From: Fibrobacterota bacterium
GTDB lineage: Bacteria > Fibrobacterota > Fibrobacteria > UBA11236
NCBI GenBank assembly: GCA_019509785.1
Contig: JAEKLQ010000050.1
Location: 1 to 53,228 of the forward strand
Direction of reading: 5' to 3'
DNA length: 53,228 bases
The notes under the pieces were generated by a model that was given only the letters and a program-made list of their open reading frames with translations, had not been told where the DNA came from and ran no database searches. Position 1 is the stretch's first letter. The number at the start of each line of letters is the position of its first letter. Made by a program: the position numbers and the translations under genes. Positions 34,601 through 42,835 of this stretch are shown piece after piece.

Positions 34601-35486
34601 GCACGTCCTCCCAGTATTCGGCGCAGGGGTTGAGGGAGTAGATGTGGAAGCGCGCGTGGCGGCCCCCCAAGGATTCTTCATCTGCCAGGCGCTGGATCAG
34701 GGAACGGTGGAAGGGGGAGATCTGGGACAACCCGAAAAGATGGTAGGCCGGCGCGATGCGCCCCGGCTCGGCGGCCTGGCGCGCCTGCGACAGTACCATT
34801 TCGGCGTACTGGGGCAAGGTGTAGCGGTATTGGCCCGTGCTTTCCCCGAGCCGGTCCCGCAGGCCTCCCGGGCGGAATAGATCGAAGTAGATGCGCTTTT
34901 GCCAGCGTTCCATCGCGGTTACCCGCGCGCGTTCGGCGGCGGGAACGCCCGCCCCCAGGTAGCCCTGGAAGCAATCCTTCCCTTGCATCCACAGCGCCGC
35001 CAAGCCTTCGTGGCCATGCTCCCGCACGCGGCCATATTCGTACTCGCGGAAGTAACCCGCCAACTTGCGCGACAATTGGCACAAACGCTGGATGTATAAA
35101 TCCGTCTCGCCCCGGGCCCGCAGGTCCGCCCGGACGTCCGCGTCCAGGTACGACCGCGCCTCGGCGGGCGGATCGGCGCGGAGCAAGGCCAGGATCAAAA
35201 GCTGGATCCCTTGCTCATCCAACAGGCGCGCGGGCTTGCGCCCTTCCGCCACATGCTCCAGATCGAGCTCTTCCAGGCGCTTCCAGAGCATGCGTTCCAA
35301 TTGCAGGAATTCCACGTTGGCCAGGATGCCGCGCTTTTCGGCCAGGCGCAATTGCACCCAGCGCTTCATGGCCGGGGTGGGCGTGGCGATGCGGGGGGAT
35401 CGGAAGGGATCCGAAAAATCCAGGTTATCGGAGAGGCGCGCGAGCAGGAGCGCGGGGGAATTGCTGAAGAATAGTTGGGCCGACAT
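31626..35486 (-). CDS. recC: Exodeoxyribonuclease V subunit gamma (RecC)
   Basis: 1286 residues. RecC is the Chi-scanning scaffold of RecBCD with dead helicase and nuclease folds. Family landmarks: FFSNSPALLLARL at the N-terminus, RIATPTPAMKRWVQLRLAEKRGI (landmark MKRWVQLRLA), HLFGLSQISPFHRSLI, DIAVLVPDMEKYRYVLSAVF, VAALGSLRSLPFKLVYVLGLGEGEFPDEE (landmark VLGLGEGEFP) and CYVCRDAQQGRTYQ. The C-terminus ends in a six-residue repeat GGPHAT, absent from well-studied RecC proteins. First gene of the recC-recB-recD operon; start ATG at 35486. No gene lies close upstream on this strand. Confidence 0.96.
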   Translation of the reverse strand: MSAQLFFSNSPALLLARLSDNLDFSDPFRSPRIATPTPAMKRWVQLRLAEKRGILANVEFLQLERMLWKRLEELDLEHVAEGRKPARLLDEQGIQLLILALLRADPPAEARSYLDADVRADLRARGETDLYIQRLCQLSRKLAGYFREYEYGRVREHGHEGLAALWMQGKDCFQGYLGAGVPAAERARVTAMERWQKRIYFDLFRPGGLRDRLGESTGQYRYTLPQYAEMVLSQARQAAEPGRIAPAYHLFGLSQISPFHRSLIQRLADEESLGGRHARFHIYSLNPCAEYWEDVLTPGERMRQQGNLFHRKKFVGWRDLEEAEKAKLRLPEKAIQAEELHLEENENPLLSRWGKPGRENIQLWCQVTQYAFSECFRESGAPTMLGAVQDAVLNRRGRLPDEERVSQDDSIQILACPEIHREAETVQQGILEALRRDPDLRPDDIAVLVPDMEKYRYVLSAVFGRTAEGDPGHVPFNLADTSAASESDYARAVRQMFDLALGRFSRKEMFALAANPCFKDGPGSDAAALQAWSAWTSRLNIFHAYDGEDKRQRGYSSDPLHTWAHGLDRLVLGTIMESPAEDDPRHFESIVPFADGNSPDRELLSRFLAMVQGLHRDLSPFRDPAQRPWSIWIDLCESVFDRYLQAPEDEPLEAYVRTELRRTLTELRAFDQADALAADAPEGPGVAFQAPRELILARLEGLKAGREPHLAGGVNVAALGSLRSLPFKLVYVLGLGEGEFPDEEGSSTLDLRRSRRVIGDVDPAGRNRYLFLETLLCAMGRLRLCYVCRDAQQGRTYQMCSVLHELADYLEECVLAGEPDGSAARFRPVQVPLLSREPSLFAEGARAPWDPPPNPFREDRVLAWLERRREEIPDLPRWFASAQGAPARDLRPAPPPPPRESDPGPAALPLDDFRLFLENPARYALRRRLLIRDDSDEDPMEQEDEPFFCPPPADTDLIRRVAYRRLISPDGSRAACRAWFLQAYANLGLRGLMPAGPYRELDQERLWQAAETALDGIDAFFAELEKDGKILQRLPNLVLGDGSARGILHRMRDVPMQRLPPARLRAAGLDLELHGELPGFYRNESDGACSALVFLPWDFKPRHLLPAALGYAAALLTDSEAAGWLAAAPFTIRYIFKDKKRYGWGNWAPFRMDREQAEAWLGGLAEAMLTGAGFDSLHFDAVKKVLAPQNRLLDGIDYAAALREELEDEDEPEWGASVPPDSEVLLAPQVPDDAEAKVRARLGPFFNFKPAPGGPHATGGPHATGGPQTTSGPHAEGGPPAGSADA
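31667..31738 (-). repeat. 18-bp coding tandem repeat at the RecC C-terminus
   Basis: Four 18-bp units (31667-31684, 31685-31702, 31703-31720, 31721-31738); units two and three are identical and the outer ones are diverged. They encode GGPHAT-type hexapeptides. The repeat sits just upstream of the recB start on the same mRNA. Confidence 0.85.
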
Positions 35487-35593
35487 TCAAATGGTGGGGC
35501 CATCCTTCGCGGACGGCCATCCGGAATAATAACTTAGCGGGGATGAGGACCAGGGTCAAAACCTGGCCCCGAGGTTTTACCGTTGATTGCCTT

Positions 35594-37072
35594 TTAGATC
35601 CCGAACGGATGCGGGGAGGCCAATCCCCGTCGCGGCAGATGCCGGCCCCGGGCGTCGAAACCGGTTTCCGGCCCGAAGCGGAGCCCGCCGCGGAGCCCTG
35701 CGGCCGCCTCGCGCGGTCGCGGCGGGACCAGCCCCGTCGCCTTTTCCGGATCCCAGCCATCGGTTCCGCCCACCACGTTCACCGCCTTGCGCAGGCCGTC
35801 GGCCTCGGAGGCGGTCATCACCCGCGAATAGGCCGCGCGTCCGGACATGTCGAGGGCTTTCCCCTGCGCGTCCTTGCTCCCGTATTCGGCGAAGTTGGGC
35901 GTCGCGCCCGCCACGGTCTGCACCAGCCAGCCGGCCTTGGGCACGTGCGTCCCCATGGTGCAATCGATGTAGCGCACGTCGCCGTCCGGGTAGTCCCCGT
36001 TGCCATCGCGGGCCAGATAGCTCGATTTCACGCCCGAAGCCGCGGTCAAGGCGCATCCCACGAATACGTATCCGCGCTGGCCCTTGGCATTGCGCGACTG
36101 GACGATGTACCCGTCGGCGTTGGAGTACAGCGCGCAATTCCGGAAGAAGGCGATGCCCCTGCCCCAGATGTAGTCCACCGCGCCTTCGATGCGGCAATCG
36201 GCCAGGTAGACGCGGCCTTCCAACTGCATGGTGTCCTGGAAGCTGTGGAACACGCAATTGCGGATGGCGCAACGCTGGCCCCGCAAGAACAGGGTTTCGG
36301 CCTGGGAGCCGCCGTCGGGGGTGTCGTTGAGGAAGGTGAGATCGCGCAAGGACAAATCGTCCCCGAACAGGCGCACTAGGGCCCGGGCCGAGGTCCCCGC
36401 GTTTTGCTTGTCGTTGTTGACGGCGCGGATGACGCAGCTATCCCGATTGGTCCCGGCCAGGGAAAGCGAGTTGCGGCCCACCGAGCGGAGGATTTCCCGG
36501 TAGGTGCCGGGTTTGATGGTTACCGTAACTTGCGCGGTACCCTGGGCCAGGAAATCCAGGGCCCCTTGGACCGTGCAGAAGTCCCCGCTGCCGTCGGCGG
36601 CTACGGTATAAGCGGAACGGCCCGAAGCGGGGCGGGCCGCGGTGGTAAAGGTCCAGGACGCGGCGGGGTAGGCCCCGTTCGCCCCGCTGAAGGCCCCCGC
36701 GTCCATTTCCGCCGTGTAGGTCGTTCCATAAGCGAGGCTGCCGGCGGCTACGAAGAGATAGGCTTCCGTGCCGGACACGATTACCGGGTGGATATCCAGG
36801 GAATCCCCTCCCACCTTGGCCTTCAGGGTGCCGGACGCGGTGCGGCCGATGTCCAGGGAGTAAACGATATGGCTATCGGCGGCTCGCAACCGGAAGACTC
36901 CCGCGGTACCCGCATGCGAGGCGGAAGGGAAGGTAATGCGGATGGGGGCATCCGCGGGTACGGTGGAGCCGTCGGCGGGGAAAACCGAATAGGGGAGGGC
37001 GGCGGCAAGGGAGAGGCCGGCGCAGGCCGCCATCGCCATCAGGGAGTTCCTGATCGCTTCCATGAATTTCAT
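35594..37072 (-). CDS. Secreted pectinesterase (CE8) with N-terminal Ig-like domain
   Basis: 492 residues. Signal peptide about 1-25. Residues 28-145 form a bacterial Ig-like (Big_5 type) domain (FPADGSTVPADAPIRITFP, TYTAEMDAGAFSG, SWTFTT; landmarks). The catalytic beta-helix (about 153-440) has the pectin methylesterase signature: FQDTMQ with Asp280, GAVDYIWGRG with Asp300, and Arg355 in YLARDGNGD, plus the opening YTVAADGSGDFCTVQGAL (landmark DGSGDFCTVQ). It removes methyl esters from homogalacturonan. The last ~50 residues include GFDARGRHLPRRG, like the D-x-x-G-R module seen in other secreted enzymes here. Follows the GH9 cellulase on the same strand after a 171-base gap that holds nothing else I can identify. 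Confidence 0.93.
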   Translation of the reverse strand: MKFMEAIRNSLMAMAACAGLSLAAALPYSVFPADGSTVPADAPIRITFPSASHAGTAGVFRLRAADSHIVYSLDIGRTASGTLKAKVGGDSLDIHPVIVSGTEAYLFVAAGSLAYGTTYTAEMDAGAFSGANGAYPAASWTFTTAARPASGRSAYTVAADGSGDFCTVQGALDFLAQGTAQVTVTIKPGTYREILRSVGRNSLSLAGTNRDSCVIRAVNNDKQNAGTSARALVRLFGDDLSLRDLTFLNDTPDGGSQAETLFLRGQRCAIRNCVFHSFQDTMQLEGRVYLADCRIEGAVDYIWGRGIAFFRNCALYSNADGYIVQSRNAKGQRGYVFVGCALTAASGVKSSYLARDGNGDYPDGDVRYIDCTMGTHVPKAGWLVQTVAGATPNFAEYGSKDAQGKALDMSGRAAYSRVMTASEADGLRKAVNVVGGTDGWDPEKATGLVPPRPREAAAGLRGGLRFGPETGFDARGRHLPRRGLASPHPFGI

Positions 37073-37243
37073 AAGGAGGGTTTCCGCTTCGGATGGGCCA
37101 CGGACCCTAGTTTAAGGCGGAATCCCCGCGCGCGCATGACGCGCCGCGCGATAGGGAGGGCCCGGACGTCCCATCGCCCCAAAATTCCCGGGAAGCGTCG
37201 TTACGGTCCAGGCCCGTACCTGGACCCGTGCCGAAGGCGGACG

Positions 37244-39310
37244 CTAGCGCGCCAGCGCCACCCGCGCGGTCGAGAAAAGGGAAATCGTCCCGCTCCGCTG
37301 GACCATTCGCCCCGCGCGATCGCGGGCTATCAGGCGGTACAGCCGCAATCCACCCGCCGTGTCCGCCGCCTTGGGATTGGCCTTGGCGCCCCGGAGATCG
37401 AACAAGTCCACCTTACCGGTCCAGCCCACGGGCAACTCCAGGGCGAGGCGGCCGTTCTCCCAGTGCAAAAAGGCTTCGGCCCGGGCCGGAGAGGAATGGG
37501 GATGGATGCCGATGGCCGTTACGCCCGAGCCCAGGATGGCTTCCAAGGCCCCCGAAAGGTATGCGTAAGGCGCGTTCCAGTTGATGGCGATCTCATTGGA
37601 AGCGTAGGCATTCTGGTCGTCCAGGTAGGAGAGGGCGGGGATGATGGATGGATAACCGGGGGTTTTGTCTTCCTGGCCCGGATTGGATCCGCCGACCAAA
37701 AGTCCTGGTACCGGTTCGCGGACGCCGTCGGCGGCGGAAGGCCGGTGATGGGGGAACATGGGGGTATTGGACCCGTAGCCGGTCACGAAGGAATAGCCGG
37801 TCGCATTGCGTCCCAACAGGTAATCCAGCGCGCTGACCGCGGCCCATAGGTAGGTGGAATCGCCCGTATGCCGGAAGGCTTGCAGCAAAAGCATGCCTTG
37901 GTTAGCGTCCCCGGAATTGCTGCCCCAATAGAAATCGTTACTGCCCATGGGGACGGCGTATGCGTTGGTATCCGCGCGCGCGCGCATGGGCCCGGCGGCG
38001 GTCGCGAGCATCTTCTTAAGCGTGTCGGCGTTGATCTTGGCGTAGCCATCATCCTTGGCGTCCGCCAGGCTATAGATCCCGAGCGCCAACACGTTGGACC
38101 AGCTGGGGGCGGAAAAGGTGGCGGGAAGCGCGCCCGGGGCCGCGGCCACGTAGAACGAATCCTCGCGGGTGGCGAGATAGAGTTCCGCGCCGGCCCAGAA
38201 GAATTCATCCACCGCGCTGTTGTCGCCGTATTCCCCGGTGTTGATGGCTGGCGTGAAGTTCTTGTTGATATCGGATTGGCGATAGTATTGGCCGGGATGG
38301 AGGCGGGCCCAATCCCAGGCTTTACGCGCTATCGCCAGGGCGCTGTCGGCGAAACCGGGCAGGGGCCCGTCGAACTTGCGGAACAGGCGCGAGGCATAGG
38401 CGGCCGTCGCGGCCAAATCCAGGGTCGCGGTCACCGATTTCTTCACCACGAAGCGCTTGGCGACGTCGTTTTCCGGCATGATGAAGGCGGAGAATTCGGC
38501 CGTAGTCAGCTTGTGATAAACGCCGCCATCGTTGGGATCCTGCATGGCCAGCATGAAGCGCAGGTTCCACAAGGCTTCGTCGAGCAAATCGGGAATGGCG
38601 TTGCCGCTTTCGGGGATGTTCAATTTCAGGGTATCGAAGAAGGCGGGATAGTGCGCGTACAGCGCCAATAGGGTATAGGTGGAGATGCCGCTGTTCACGA
38701 CGTACTTGTTATAGTCCCCGGCATCGTACCAGCCTTTGCCCGCCGAGATGATGGTTCCTTCCGGCCTGGCGTCGCTGGCCGCCGAGCCATGTACGGCGAC
38801 GCGGTTGTCGGGATGGCCCGGATTGCGGGCCCATTTCCCCGCGTTGGCGGAAGCCAGCGTGCAGGAGGCGCGTTGGTAATAGAAGCCGCGGATGGCTCCG
38901 CGGACGGTCTCGACGTGGGCATGGGGATCGATAACGAAAGGGTAAGAGACGCCCTTCCCGTTCACGCCCAGAACGTATTCTCCCGGTTTGGACACGGCGG
39001 AAAAGTCGGCCAAGCGCACGGCCTCCGCCGATGGCGCCCAAGTCTTCTCCGGGCCGAGATCGCCCTGGAAAACGGTGTCGGAAAGATTGGGCGTGGCCAC
39101 GAAGAAACGCGTCGCGGCGCCCGCGTTGACGACCACTCCCTTCTTGGGATCTTGGGGATGGAAACCGATTTGATTGACGCGGATATCCGGGGAAACCGGC
39201 ATGGAGGCCGCCGCCGTTCGGTGCGCGGACGCGCCCGCCAGCCCGACGCAAAAGATGCCCGTTCGAATCAACGTCGCCCGGAAAGAGCGACACCCCCTAC
39301 CATACCCCAT
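37244..39310 (-). CDS. Secreted GH9 endoglucanase with N-terminal Ig-like domain and C-terminal sorting-like module
   Basis: 688 residues from ATG at 39310, which has AGGAGT five bases upstream; an in-frame extension to 39400 lacks such a site and lacks a signal-like start. A signal peptide is followed by a CelD_N-type Ig-like domain (IRVNQIGFHPQDPKKGVV, landmark VNQIGFHP). The GH9 (alpha/alpha)6 barrel shows GKGWYDAGDYNKYVVNSG (landmark WYDAGDYNKY, holding the catalytic base Asp), GYGSNTPMFPHHRPS (substrate His), and NAYASNEIAINWNAP with the acid Glu in SNEIAI. The C-terminal ~70 residues carry VDLFDLRGAKANP. Hydrolyses beta-1,4-glucan. Between mtgA and the pectinesterase on the same strand. 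Confidence 0.95.
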   Translation of the reverse strand: MGYGRGCRSFRATLIRTGIFCVGLAGASAHRTAAASMPVSPDIRVNQIGFHPQDPKKGVVVNAGAATRFFVATPNLSDTVFQGDLGPEKTWAPSAEAVRLADFSAVSKPGEYVLGVNGKGVSYPFVIDPHAHVETVRGAIRGFYYQRASCTLASANAGKWARNPGHPDNRVAVHGSAASDARPEGTIISAGKGWYDAGDYNKYVVNSGISTYTLLALYAHYPAFFDTLKLNIPESGNAIPDLLDEALWNLRFMLAMQDPNDGGVYHKLTTAEFSAFIMPENDVAKRFVVKKSVTATLDLAATAAYASRLFRKFDGPLPGFADSALAIARKAWDWARLHPGQYYRQSDINKNFTPAINTGEYGDNSAVDEFFWAGAELYLATREDSFYVAAAPGALPATFSAPSWSNVLALGIYSLADAKDDGYAKINADTLKKMLATAAGPMRARADTNAYAVPMGSNDFYWGSNSGDANQGMLLLQAFRHTGDSTYLWAAVSALDYLLGRNATGYSFVTGYGSNTPMFPHHRPSAADGVREPVPGLLVGGSNPGQEDKTPGYPSIIPALSYLDDQNAYASNEIAINWNAPYAYLSGALEAILGSGVTAIGIHPHSSPARAEAFLHWENGRLALELPVGWTGKVDLFDLRGAKANPKAADTAGGLRLYRLIARDRAGRMVQRSGTISLFSTARVALAR

Positions 39311-39402
39311 TTTGACTCCTGATTCGCTGTACTCCCGCTTAGTGTCGGACCGGGCCGGGATCGTTTGCAGGCAGGTCGGGATTTTGGGTTTTCGCGGCAT
39401 TC

Positions 39403-40431
39403 TTAATGCGGATTCGCGTCGGGCGGAACCGGCGCTCCCGGTTCCGGGTCATCCGGCAAAGGCTCGGGATCGTAAAGCGCGGGACCTCCCGTCGATTCCG
39501 CGGGCGTTTCCTGGGAGGCCGGCGAATCGGTCGCGGGCGCACCCGGTGCGGGCGCACCAGGCGCGGGCGCATTCGGCGGCCGGGCCGGGATCCCCTGCGG
39601 GCCGGAGGTATCGCGCGCGCTACCCCGGGGCCGGGAAGACGCTTGGGGAACGGGGCGCGGGGCGCCAGCGGCCCAGGGAAGGGGAGGCAGGTGATCCACT
39701 TGCCTAAGGATCCAAGAGCGGCGGCGCAACAGGTATCCGGAAGGGCGCGCCGGGGACCAGACCCGGGGATTGGGAAGCGCCGCGGCGATGAGGGCCGCTT
39801 GGGGGCCGTTCAAGTCGGAGGCGGGAGCCTGGAAGTAGCGGCGCGCGGCGGCTTCGGCCCCGTAAACGCCATCGCCCGTTTCGATGACGTTCAGGTAGAC
39901 CTCGAGGATGCGCCGCTTGGGCCACAGGGTTTCGATAAGGACGGTGAAATACGCCTCCAGTCCTTTGCGCAGCCAGGTGCGATCGGGCCATAGAAACACG
40001 TTCTTGGCCGTCTGCTGGCTGATGGTGCTGGCTCCCAGCTTACGCCGGCCGCGGCCGTTGGCGGTGAAGGCCGATCCGATGGCGTCCCAATCGAACCCGC
40101 GGTGCAGGAAAAAGCGTTGGTCCTCGGAGGCCACCACCGCTTCCGGCAGCCGCGGCGACATCTTATCGAGAGAGCGCCAGGATTTCTCCAGACGCATGGG
40201 TTTGCCTTCGGACTTCTGCTCGGCGAGGCGGATCAACATCAAGGGCGTGAAGGGAACGGGAACGAAACGGAACAAAAGGACGCTGGCGACCGAAGCCGCC
40301 GCGAAAAGGAGTACGCTATACCGCAGCCAGCGCAGGGGAACCAGGTACCACGGGCGTTTCCCCTTGCCGCTCCCCCCTTTTCCCCCCGTCTTACCGGAGA
40401 ATATGGAGGGACCTTTGGGTTTCCGTGGCAT
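39403..40431 (-). CDS. mtgA: Monofunctional biosynthetic peptidoglycan transglycosylase
   Basis: About 342 residues. One N-terminal membrane helix (LRYSVLLFAAASVASVLLFRFV, landmark YSVLLFAAASV), then a GT51 glycosyltransferase domain (about 75-230) that joins lipid II disaccharides into glycan strands. GT51 motifs: EAVVASEDQRFFLHRGFDWDAI (catalytic Glu in ASEDQRF), GASTISQQTAKNVFLWPDRTWLRKGLEA (landmark STISQQTAKN), KRRILEVYLNVIETGDGVYGAEAAARRYF (landmark EVYLNVIETG). No transpeptidase domain. A Pro/Ala-rich tail of about 100 residues (NAPAPGAPAPGAP...) is unusual for the family. ATG at 40431; a TTG two codons upstream is possible. Divergent from the small His/Cys protein at 40471. Confidence 0.95.
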   Translation of the reverse strand: MPRKPKGPSIFSGKTGGKGGSGKGKRPWYLVPLRWLRYSVLLFAAASVASVLLFRFVPVPFTPLMLIRLAEQKSEGKPMRLEKSWRSLDKMSPRLPEAVVASEDQRFFLHRGFDWDAIGSAFTANGRGRRKLGASTISQQTAKNVFLWPDRTWLRKGLEAYFTVLIETLWPKRRILEVYLNVIETGDGVYGAEAAARRYFQAPASDLNGPQAALIAAALPNPRVWSPARPSGYLLRRRSWILRQVDHLPPLPWAAGAPRPVPQASSRPRGSARDTSGPQGIPARPPNAPAPGAPAPGAPATDSPASQETPAESTGGPALYDPEPLPDDPEPGAPVPPDANPH

Positions 40432-40470
40432 GGTCAAGGAGCAAAGTTAGGTTTATATTCTCGGCCAGGT

Positions 40471-40776
40471 ATGCGCCGGGCCTTGCCGATTTCCAGGAAC
40501 ACGCGGAGAGCCCTCTTGGGCGCCTTCCTGCTGTATCTCTTCGGCGTACTCGGCTATCTGAGTACCTCCCATCGCCATGCGGACGGGAGCCGGGAGGCGG
40601 AATCGCATTCCTCCTGCCAGCTCTGCCAGGTCAGCCACCAAGCCTACCTGGCGCCCGAGGCCTCCGTTTGCCTCGCGCATATGGACCTCCATATCGCCCT
40701 CATCGAGGCCGTATGGGCGCCCATCCTCGCCTCCCGCCACCCGCCCTTCGCCTCCCGGGCCCCGCCCTCCGCCTGA
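40471..40776 (+). CDS. Small membrane-anchored His/Cys-rich protein
   Basis: 101 residues. One hydrophobic segment near the N-terminus (LGAFLLYLFGVLGYLS), then SHRHADGSREAESHSSCQLCQVSHQAYL (landmark SSCQLCQVSHQ) with several His and a CxxC pair that could bind zinc or copper, then a Pro/Ala-rich tail. It resembles DUF2946-like small proteins found beside metal-uptake genes, but I am not certain of that family. It precedes the porin and ZnuA/ZnuB-like genes on the same strand. Confidence 0.6.
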   Translation: MRRALPISRNTRRALLGAFLLYLFGVLGYLSTSHRHADGSREAESHSSCQLCQVSHQAYLAPEASVCLAHMDLHIALIEAVWAPILASRHPPFASRAPPSA

Positions 40777-40835
40777 TTCCACTCCGGTTCTGAGCGCCTT
40801 CGTCTCCGCACTATGCGGACGAACACGTTGCGCAT

Positions 40836-40853
40836 GGTAACGCTAGTGTTACC
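40836..40853. promoter_or_regulatory. 18-bp palindrome upstream of the porin/metal-uptake genes, candidate metalloregulator site
   Basis: GGTAACGCTAGTGTTACC has perfect 6-bp outer arms and a nearly symmetric centre (16 of 18 positions symmetric). It lies 45 bases before the porin start, a usual place for a Fur/Zur/MntR-type operator. No regulator gene is in the window. Confidence 0.6.
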
Positions 40854-40898
40854 CTTATCCCTCTGCCATTCAGGTAAAAATCCAATTCCGGAGGTCCT

Positions 40899-41930
40899 AT
40901 GCGATCTTGGCTTTACGCGGGCGCCGCCCTGTGCGCCGCCTGCCTGTTCCGGCCCGCCATGGCCGGCGTCACCAATCCCGATCTTTCCGCCTTAGGCCAA
41001 GTCCTGGGCGGCTGGACGAACGATCCCGCCTCACCCGATAAGGAGGATCCCACCTTGAAGCTGGGCGAGGCCGAGATCGTACTCGACGCGGCCCTCAACC
41101 CGTACATCAAAGGGTGGTTCACCCTATCGGGCGGGCCCGATGGCATCGGCATCGAAGAGGCTTACGCCTCGGTTTTCCGGGGCATGCCTTGGGGTTTGGC
41201 CATGAAGGCGGGCAAATACCGGCTTCCCTTCGGGAAAATCAATCCCACCCATCCGCATGCCTTGCCCTTCATCGATCCGCCGCGCAGCGTCCAATCCCTG
41301 CTCTTCGGGGAGGAAGGCTTCAATGAGACCGCGGTGGAGGTTTCCGATCTGTTGCCCACGCCCGGCGATTGGGCTTCCACCCTGACCGCCGACGTCATCG
41401 AAGGGAAGTCCTTCCATGAGGGGCAAGCGGGCACGCGCCTGGGCGGTCTGGGACGCTGGGCCAACGATTTCCTGTTGGGCGAGAAAGGCGCGTTGGAGAC
41501 GGGGATTTCCGGCGCGACCGGCGTCGACAGCCTGGGTCCGGATTCGCGGACCTGGCTCGCGGGCGCGGACGTGAAGGCGAAGTTCTACCTGGAAGGCGCG
41601 TCACAGTTGACCTTGCAGGCGGAAGGCATCTTTAAGCATTCGCACGCGGGCGGGCAGGCGGAGGATAGGGCCGGCATCTACGCCTTCGGGGATTACCGCT
41701 ACCATACGCGATGGAACGGGGGATTTTTGCTGGAGCAATGGCAGCGGGAAGGGGATACCGACAGGAACGATCGGGCGGCGCGGGCCTTCCTGGGCTACGC
41801 CGTGCTGGAGGAAAGCACCCTGCTCCGCCTCGCCTACGAGCGCTTCCTTCCGGACGGGGGAAACGCGTATGATACCGTAACTTTACAGCTACTCTTCAGC
41901 ATGGGGCCCCATAAGGCCCACCAATTCTAG
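40899..41930 (+). CDS. Outer-membrane porin-like protein linked to metal uptake
   Basis: 343 residues. Signal peptide ending AMA (about residue 21). The rest alternates hydrophobic and polar residues in beta-strand style and ends in a phenylalanine (HKAHQF), as outer-membrane barrels do. A characteristic stretch, AGKYRLPFGKINPTHPHALPF (landmark PTHPHALPF), resembles short porins found beside zinc-binding-protein genes and has several His. Good ribosome binding site GGAGG. The binding-protein gene starts 14 bases after its stop, so they are one operon. Likely brings a divalent metal across the outer membrane; substrate inferred from neighbours. Confidence 0.8.
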   Translation: MRSWLYAGAALCAACLFRPAMAGVTNPDLSALGQVLGGWTNDPASPDKEDPTLKLGEAEIVLDAALNPYIKGWFTLSGGPDGIGIEEAYASVFRGMPWGLAMKAGKYRLPFGKINPTHPHALPFIDPPRSVQSLLFGEEGFNETAVEVSDLLPTPGDWASTLTADVIEGKSFHEGQAGTRLGGLGRWANDFLLGEKGALETGISGATGVDSLGPDSRTWLAGADVKAKFYLEGASQLTLQAEGIFKHSHAGGQAEDRAGIYAFGDYRYHTRWNGGFLLEQWQREGDTDRNDRAARAFLGYAVLEESTLLRLAYERFLPDGGNAYDTVTLQLLFSMGPHKAHQF

Positions 41931-41943
41931 GAGGATGGGAAAA

Positions 41944-42834
41944 ATGAATACGATCCGGAAATATTTCTTGGCCACGCTGGCCCTCATCGGCTCTGCGGCG
42001 ACGGTGTCCGCCAAGGTCAAGGTCGCGGCTTCGGTGCCCGACCTGGCCTCCATCGCTTCCTATGTAGGCGGGGGCGAGGTGGAAGTCTTCTCCCTGGCCA
42101 AGGCCAATTCCAACCCGCACTTCGTGGAGGTTCTGCCTTCCTACATGATCAAGGTTTCGCGGGTGGCCGTCTTCCTGAAGGTGGGCTTGGCCCTAGACCA
42201 ATGGGCCGACGCCATCATCGAGGGCTCGCGCAATACCGACCTGATCGTGGAGGATTGCTCCGGCGGCGTCGAAGTGCTGGAGAAGCCCACGGGCAAGGTG
42301 GACGCGTCCCAGGGCGACGTGCATCCGCAAGGGAATCCGCACTACTGGCTCGATCCCGCCAACGGTCCGGTCATCGCTTCGCACGTGCGCGCGGCGCTGT
42401 CCAAGGCCGATCCTAAGCATGCCGACCTTTACGCGGCGAACGAGAAGAAGTTCGACGAGGAATGCGCCAAGCGTAACCAGGATTGGCATGCCCGCCTCGC
42501 CGGCCTGAAGGGAACCGCCATCATCACCTACCATTCCTCCTGGGTCTATTTCGCCAAGGCCTTCGATCTGCGCATCGCCGGTTACGTGGAACCGTTCCCG
42601 GGCATCCCGCCTACGGCCAAGCACTTGCAAGAGTTGATCGAAAAGATCAAATCCGAGAAGGCGAAGATCCTGATCCAGGAGCCGTACTACGGCGATTCCG
42701 ATCCGGATTTCCTGGCGCGCCAGACCGGCATCAAGGTCTATCGCTTTACGCCTTCCTGCGATGGCGTCGGGGCGGACGATTACCTGAAGCACTTCGACGT
42801 CATCGTGGCCGGCCTGGCCGGGGCGGGGGGCTGA
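41944..42834 (+). CDS. ZnuA-like metal-binding protein of an ABC transporter
   Basis: 296 residues. Signal peptide (ending VSA, about residue 23). Cluster A-I substrate-binding fold: VKVAASVPDLASIASYVGG at the start of the mature protein, first metal His in NSNPHFVEVLPS, second in GNPHYWLDPANG, third ligand region TYHSSWVYFAKAF, and a C-terminal Glu/Asp region (LIQEPYYGDSD). Two-His-plus sets are typical of zinc or manganese binders. There is no long His-rich loop as in Gram-negative ZnuA. I chose ATG at 41944, nine bases after GGAGG; the ATG at 41935 is too close to that site. Next to the permease gene with one base between stop and start. Confidence 0.9.
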   Translation: MNTIRKYFLATLALIGSAATVSAKVKVAASVPDLASIASYVGGGEVEVFSLAKANSNPHFVEVLPSYMIKVSRVAVFLKVGLALDQWADAIIEGSRNTDLIVEDCSGGVEVLEKPTGKVDASQGDVHPQGNPHYWLDPANGPVIASHVRAALSKADPKHADLYAANEKKFDEECAKRNQDWHARLAGLKGTAIITYHSSWVYFAKAFDLRIAGYVEPFPGIPPTAKHLQELIEKIKSEKAKILIQEPYYGDSDPDFLARQTGIKVYRFTPSCDGVGADDYLKHFDVIVAGLAGAGG

Positions 42835-42835
42835 C

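Noticed and set aside
33360-34880. 506-codon plus-strand frame opposite recC
   Set aside because: Shadow of the intact recC gene; no conserved motif.
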